In this document: in pieces, positions 60,201 to 64,000 of the stretch | Position numbering within the stretch: the first letter of the stretch is position 1 | Layout: each line of letters begins with the position of its first letter | Program-made: the position numbers and the translations under genes | Assembly (NCBI GenBank): GCA_963855995.1 | Contig: OY979728.1 | Span: 6,745,330-6,809,329, forward strand | From: Muricea muricata | Lineage: Eukaryota; Cnidaria; Anthozoa; Malacalcyonacea; Plexauridae | Direction of reading: 5' to 3' | DNA: 64,000 nt | The notes under the pieces: model-generated | Databases searched by the model: none | Told to the model about the DNA's origin: nothing | Seen by the model: the letters and a program-made list of their open reading frames with translations, nothing else

Positions 60201-63200
60201 ACCTAAAAGAGACCTTCTAAATGGAAATTGCACAACTTAGCAAGTCGGGAATCATGTTTTCGGCGCTCAAACCATCGAGATGAGCGAAATAACATGTTGA
60301 AATGAGAAACCTATAACTTGCTTGAACACTGAAAAGAAACGATCTTAGAACCATTCAAAATCGCGTTTTAAGCGTTCTAGAAGCGATTTGAGCGTAAAAA
60401 AATGCTCTAATTACAAACTAAAAACTGCCGTCTTAGATCGATCACGACGACATTTTAGAGCTTAAAATGATGTTTTCAGTGCTAAAGTGAACGAGTTAAG
60501 CGCAATGATATACTGCAATCACGGATTTAAAAGAGACATTCTAAATGGAAATTGAAAACTTGGCAAGTCGGGAATCATGTTTTCGGCGCTCAAACCATCG
60601 TGATGAGCGAAATAACATGTTGAAATGAGAAACCTATAACTTGCTTGTAAACTGAAAAGAAACGATCTTAGAACCATTCAAAATCGCGTTTTAAGCGTTC
60701 TAGAAGCGATTTGAGCGTAAAAACATGCTCAAATCACAAACTAAAAATTGCCGTCTTAAATCGATAAGGACGACGTTTTAGAGCTTAAAATGGTGTTTTC
60801 AGTGCTAAAGTGAACGAGTTAAGCGCAATGATGTACTGCAATCACGGACCGAAAAGAAACCTTCTAAATGGAAATTGACAACTTAGCAAGTCGGGAATCA
60901 TGTTTTGGGCTCTCAAACCATCGAGATGAGCGAAATAACATGTTGAAATGAGAAACCTATAACTTGCTAGAAAACTGAAAAGAAACGATCTTAGAACCAT
61001 CAAAATCCCGTTTTAAGCGTTCTAGAAGCGATTTGAGCCTAAAAACATGCTCTAATTACAAACTAAAAACTTCCGTCTTAGATCGATCACGGCCACGTTT
61101 TAGAGCTTAAAATGGTGTTTTCAGTGCTAAAGTGAACGAGTTAAGCGCAATGATGTACTGCAATCACGGACCGAAAAGAGACTTTCTAAATAGAAATTGC
61201 ACAACTTAGCAAGTCGGGAATCATGTTTTCGGCGCTCAAACCATCGACATGAGCGAAATAACATGTTGAAATGAGAAACCTATAACTTGCTTGTAAACTG
61301 AAAAGAAACGATCTTTGAACCATCAAAATCGCGTTTTAAGCGTTCTAGAAGCGATTTGAGTGTAAAAACATGCGCTAATCACGAACTAAAAACTGCCGTC
61401 TTAGATCGATCACGGCCACGTTTTAGAGCTTAAAATGGTGTTTTCAGTGCTAAAGTGAACGAGTTAAGCGCAATGATGTACTGCAATCACGGACCGAAAA
61501 GAGACTTTCTAAATAGAAATTGCACAACTTAGCAAGTCGGGAATCATGTTTTCGGCGCTCAAACCATCGACATGAGCGAAATAACATGTTGAAATGAGAA
61601 ACCTATAACTTGCTTGTAAACTGAAAAGAAACGATCTTTGAACCATCAAAATCGCGTTTTAAGCGTTCTAGAAGCGATTTGAGTGTAAAAACATGCGCTA
61701 ATCACGAACTAAAAACTGCCGTCTTAGATCGATCACGGCCACGTTTTAGAGCTTAAAATGGTGTTTGCAGTGCTGAAGTGAACGAGTTAAGCGCAATGAT
61801 GTACTGCAATCACGGACCTAAAAGAGACCTTCTAAATGGAAATTGCAGAACTTAGCAAGTCGGGAATCATGTTTTCGGCTCTCAAACCATTGAGATGAGC
61901 GAAATAACATGTTGAAATGAGAAACCTATAACTTGCTTGAAAACTGAAAAGAAACGATCTTAGAACCATCAAAATCACGTTTTAAGCGTTCTAGAAGCGA
62001 TTTGAGCGAAAAACATGCTCTAATCACAAACTAAAAACTGTCGTCTTAGATCGATCACGGCGACCTTTTAGAGCTTAAAATGATGTTTTCAGTGCTAAAG
62101 TGAACGAGTTAAGCGCAATGATTTACTTCAATCACGGACCTAAAAGAGACCTTCTAAATGGAAATTGCACAACTTAGCAAGTCGGGAATCATGTTTTCGG
62201 CGCTCAAACCATCGAGATGAGCGAAATAACATGTTGAAATGAGAAACCTATAACTTGCTTGAACACTGAAAAGAAACGATCTTAGAAGCATCAAAATCCC
62301 GTTTTAAGCGTTCTAGAAGCGATTTGAGCCTAACATGCTCTAATCACAAACTAAAAACTTCCGTCTTAGATCGATCACGGCGACGTTTTAGAGCTTAAAA
62401 TGGTGTTTTCAGTGCCAAAGTGAACGAGTTAAGCGCAATGATGTACTGCAATCACGGACCTAAAAGAGACCTTCTAAATGGAAATTGACAACTTAGAAAG
62501 TTGGGAATCATGTTTTCGGCTCTCAAACCATTGAGATGAGCGAAATAACATGTTGAAATGAGAAACTATAACTTGCTTGTAAACTGAAAAGAAACGATCT
62601 TAGAACAATGAAAATCCCCTTTTAAGCGTTCTAGAAGCGATTTGAGCGTAAAAACATGCTCAAATCACAAACTAAAAATTGCCGTCTTAAATCGATAAGG
62701 ACGACGTTTTAGAGCTTAAAATGGTGTTTTCAGTGCTAAAGTGAACGAGTTGAGCGCAATGACGTACTGCAATCGCGGACCTAAAAGAGACCTTCTAAAT
62801 GGAAATTGCACAACTTAGAAAGTCGGGAATCATGTTTTCGGCGCTAAAACCATCGAAATGAGCGAAATAACATGTTGAAATGAGAAACCTATAACTTGCT
62901 TGTAAACTGAAAAGAAACGATCTTAGAACCATTCAAAATCGCGTTTTAAGCGTTCTAGAAGCGATTTGAGCGTAAAAAAATGCTCTAATTACAAACTAAA
63001 AACTGCCGTCTTAGATCGACCACGACGACATTTTAGAGCTTAAAATGATGTTTTCAGTGCTAAAGTGAACGAGTTAAGCGCAATGATATACTGCAATCAC
63101 GGATTTAAAAGAGACATTCTAAATGGAAATTGAAAACTTGGCAAGTCGGGAATCATGTTTTCGGCGCTCAAACCATCGTGATGAGCGAAATAACATGTTG

Positions 63201-64000
63201 AAATGAGAAACCTATAACTTGCTTGTAAACTGAAAAGAAACGATCTTAGAACCATTCAAAATCGCGTTTTAAGCGTTCTAGAAGCGATTTGAGCGTAAAA
63301 AAATGCTCTAATTACAAACTAAAAACTGCCGTCTTAGATCGACCACGACGACATTTTAGAGCTTAAAATGATGTTTTCAGTGCTAAAGTGAACGAGTTAA
63401 GCGCAATGATATACTGCAATCACGGATTTAAAAGAGACATTCTAAATGGAAATTGAAAACTTGGCAAGTCGGGAATCATGTTTTCGGCGCTCAAACCATC
63501 GTGATGAGCGAAATAACATGTTGAAATGAGAAACCTATAACTTGCTTGTAAACTGAAAAGAAACGATCTTAGAACCATTCAAAATCGCGTTTTAAGCGTT
63601 CTAGAAGCGATTTGAGCGTAAAAACATGCTCAAATCACAAACTAAAAATTGCCGTCTTAAATCGATAAGGACGACGTTTTAGAGCTGAAAATGGTGTTTT
63701 CAGTGCTGAAGTGAACGAGTTAAGCGCAATGATGTACTGCAATCACGGACCAAAAAGAGACCTTCTAAATGGAAATTGACAACTTAGCAAGTCGGGAATC
63801 ATGTTTTCGGCTCTCAAACCATCGAGATGAGTGAAATAACATGTTGAAATGAGAAACCTATAACTTGCTTGTAAACTGAAAAGAAACGATCTTAGAACCA
63901 TTCAAAATCGCGTTTTAAGCGTTCTAGAAGCGATTTGAGCGTAAAAAAATGCTCTAATTACAAACTAAAAACTGCCGTCTTAGATCAATCACGGCGACGT
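57247..64000 (+). repeat. Satellite array, block 3 (~21 monomers, runs off the window)
   Basis: Same monomer and orientation. The first monomers (CCGAAAAGAGACTTTC, AAATAGAAATTGCAG, CTTGATTGTAAACT, then TTTGCAGTGCTGAAG) are those expected after the last block 2 monomer, so the array simply continues across the 16.6-kb insertion. Local tandem duplications of single variants occur, for example two successive GAGTGTAAAAACATGCGC monomers at about 61100-61740 and two successive CACGACGACATTTTAG monomers near 63000-63640. Confidence 0.97.

Noticed and set aside
1-64000. CENP-B box in the satellite
   Set aside because: No match to the 17-bp consensus was found on reading; centromere function is therefore not claimed.

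Overview
The window looks like animal nuclear DNA, most likely from a marine invertebrate such as a cnidarian. The genes have short exons joined by canonical GT/AG introns. The LINE reverse-transcriptase tail, the Tnp2-type transposase and the kinase-bearing mobile element resemble families I associate with coral and anemone genomes. The host guess is an inference; the element structures are read directly from the sequence. No rRNA, tRNA, CRISPR or ordinary single-copy host gene was recognised.

The backbone is a tandem satellite with a monomer of about 320 bp, always in the same orientation, at 1-24788, 34263-40639 and 57247-64000 (roughly 118 monomers). It has several higher-order periods: about 1.60 kb (5 monomers), 2.26 kb (7 monomers) and 3.2 kb (10 monomers). 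A much longer register of 14,787-14,789 bp links 1-8640 to 14790-23430.

Two insertions interrupt the satellite at almost the same monomer position (GAGCTTAA). The first (24789-34262) is nested. A short 5'-truncated LINE on the minus strand was inserted with a 7-bp duplication (GAGCTTA). A 9.0-kb DNA transposon (24915-33925) then entered just downstream of the LINE stop codon. That transposon has 34-bp inverted termini, a 4-bp TCAA duplication and inverted subterminal minisatellites. It also holds remains of two divergent genes and looks non-autonomous.

The second insertion (40640-57246, 16,607 bp) is an apparently complete CACTA/EnSpm-type (CMC) transposon with CACAGGA...TCCTGTG ends and a TAA duplication. 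Three intron-containing genes could be assembled from it with matching splice phases: a five-exon basic/acidic accessory protein (minus, 309 codons), a three-exon coiled-coil plus protein-kinase gene (plus, 381 codons), and a three-exon Tnp2-like transposase (minus, 987 codons). The accessory and kinase genes diverge from a 583-bp intergenic region; the kinase and transposase genes converge on a region with a TA-flanked MITE and a perfect 35-bp inverted repeat. Two hAT-type MITEs with 8-bp duplications sit in kinase introns.

The most notable item is the mobile element carrying an apparently intact, spliced protein kinase beside its transposase.
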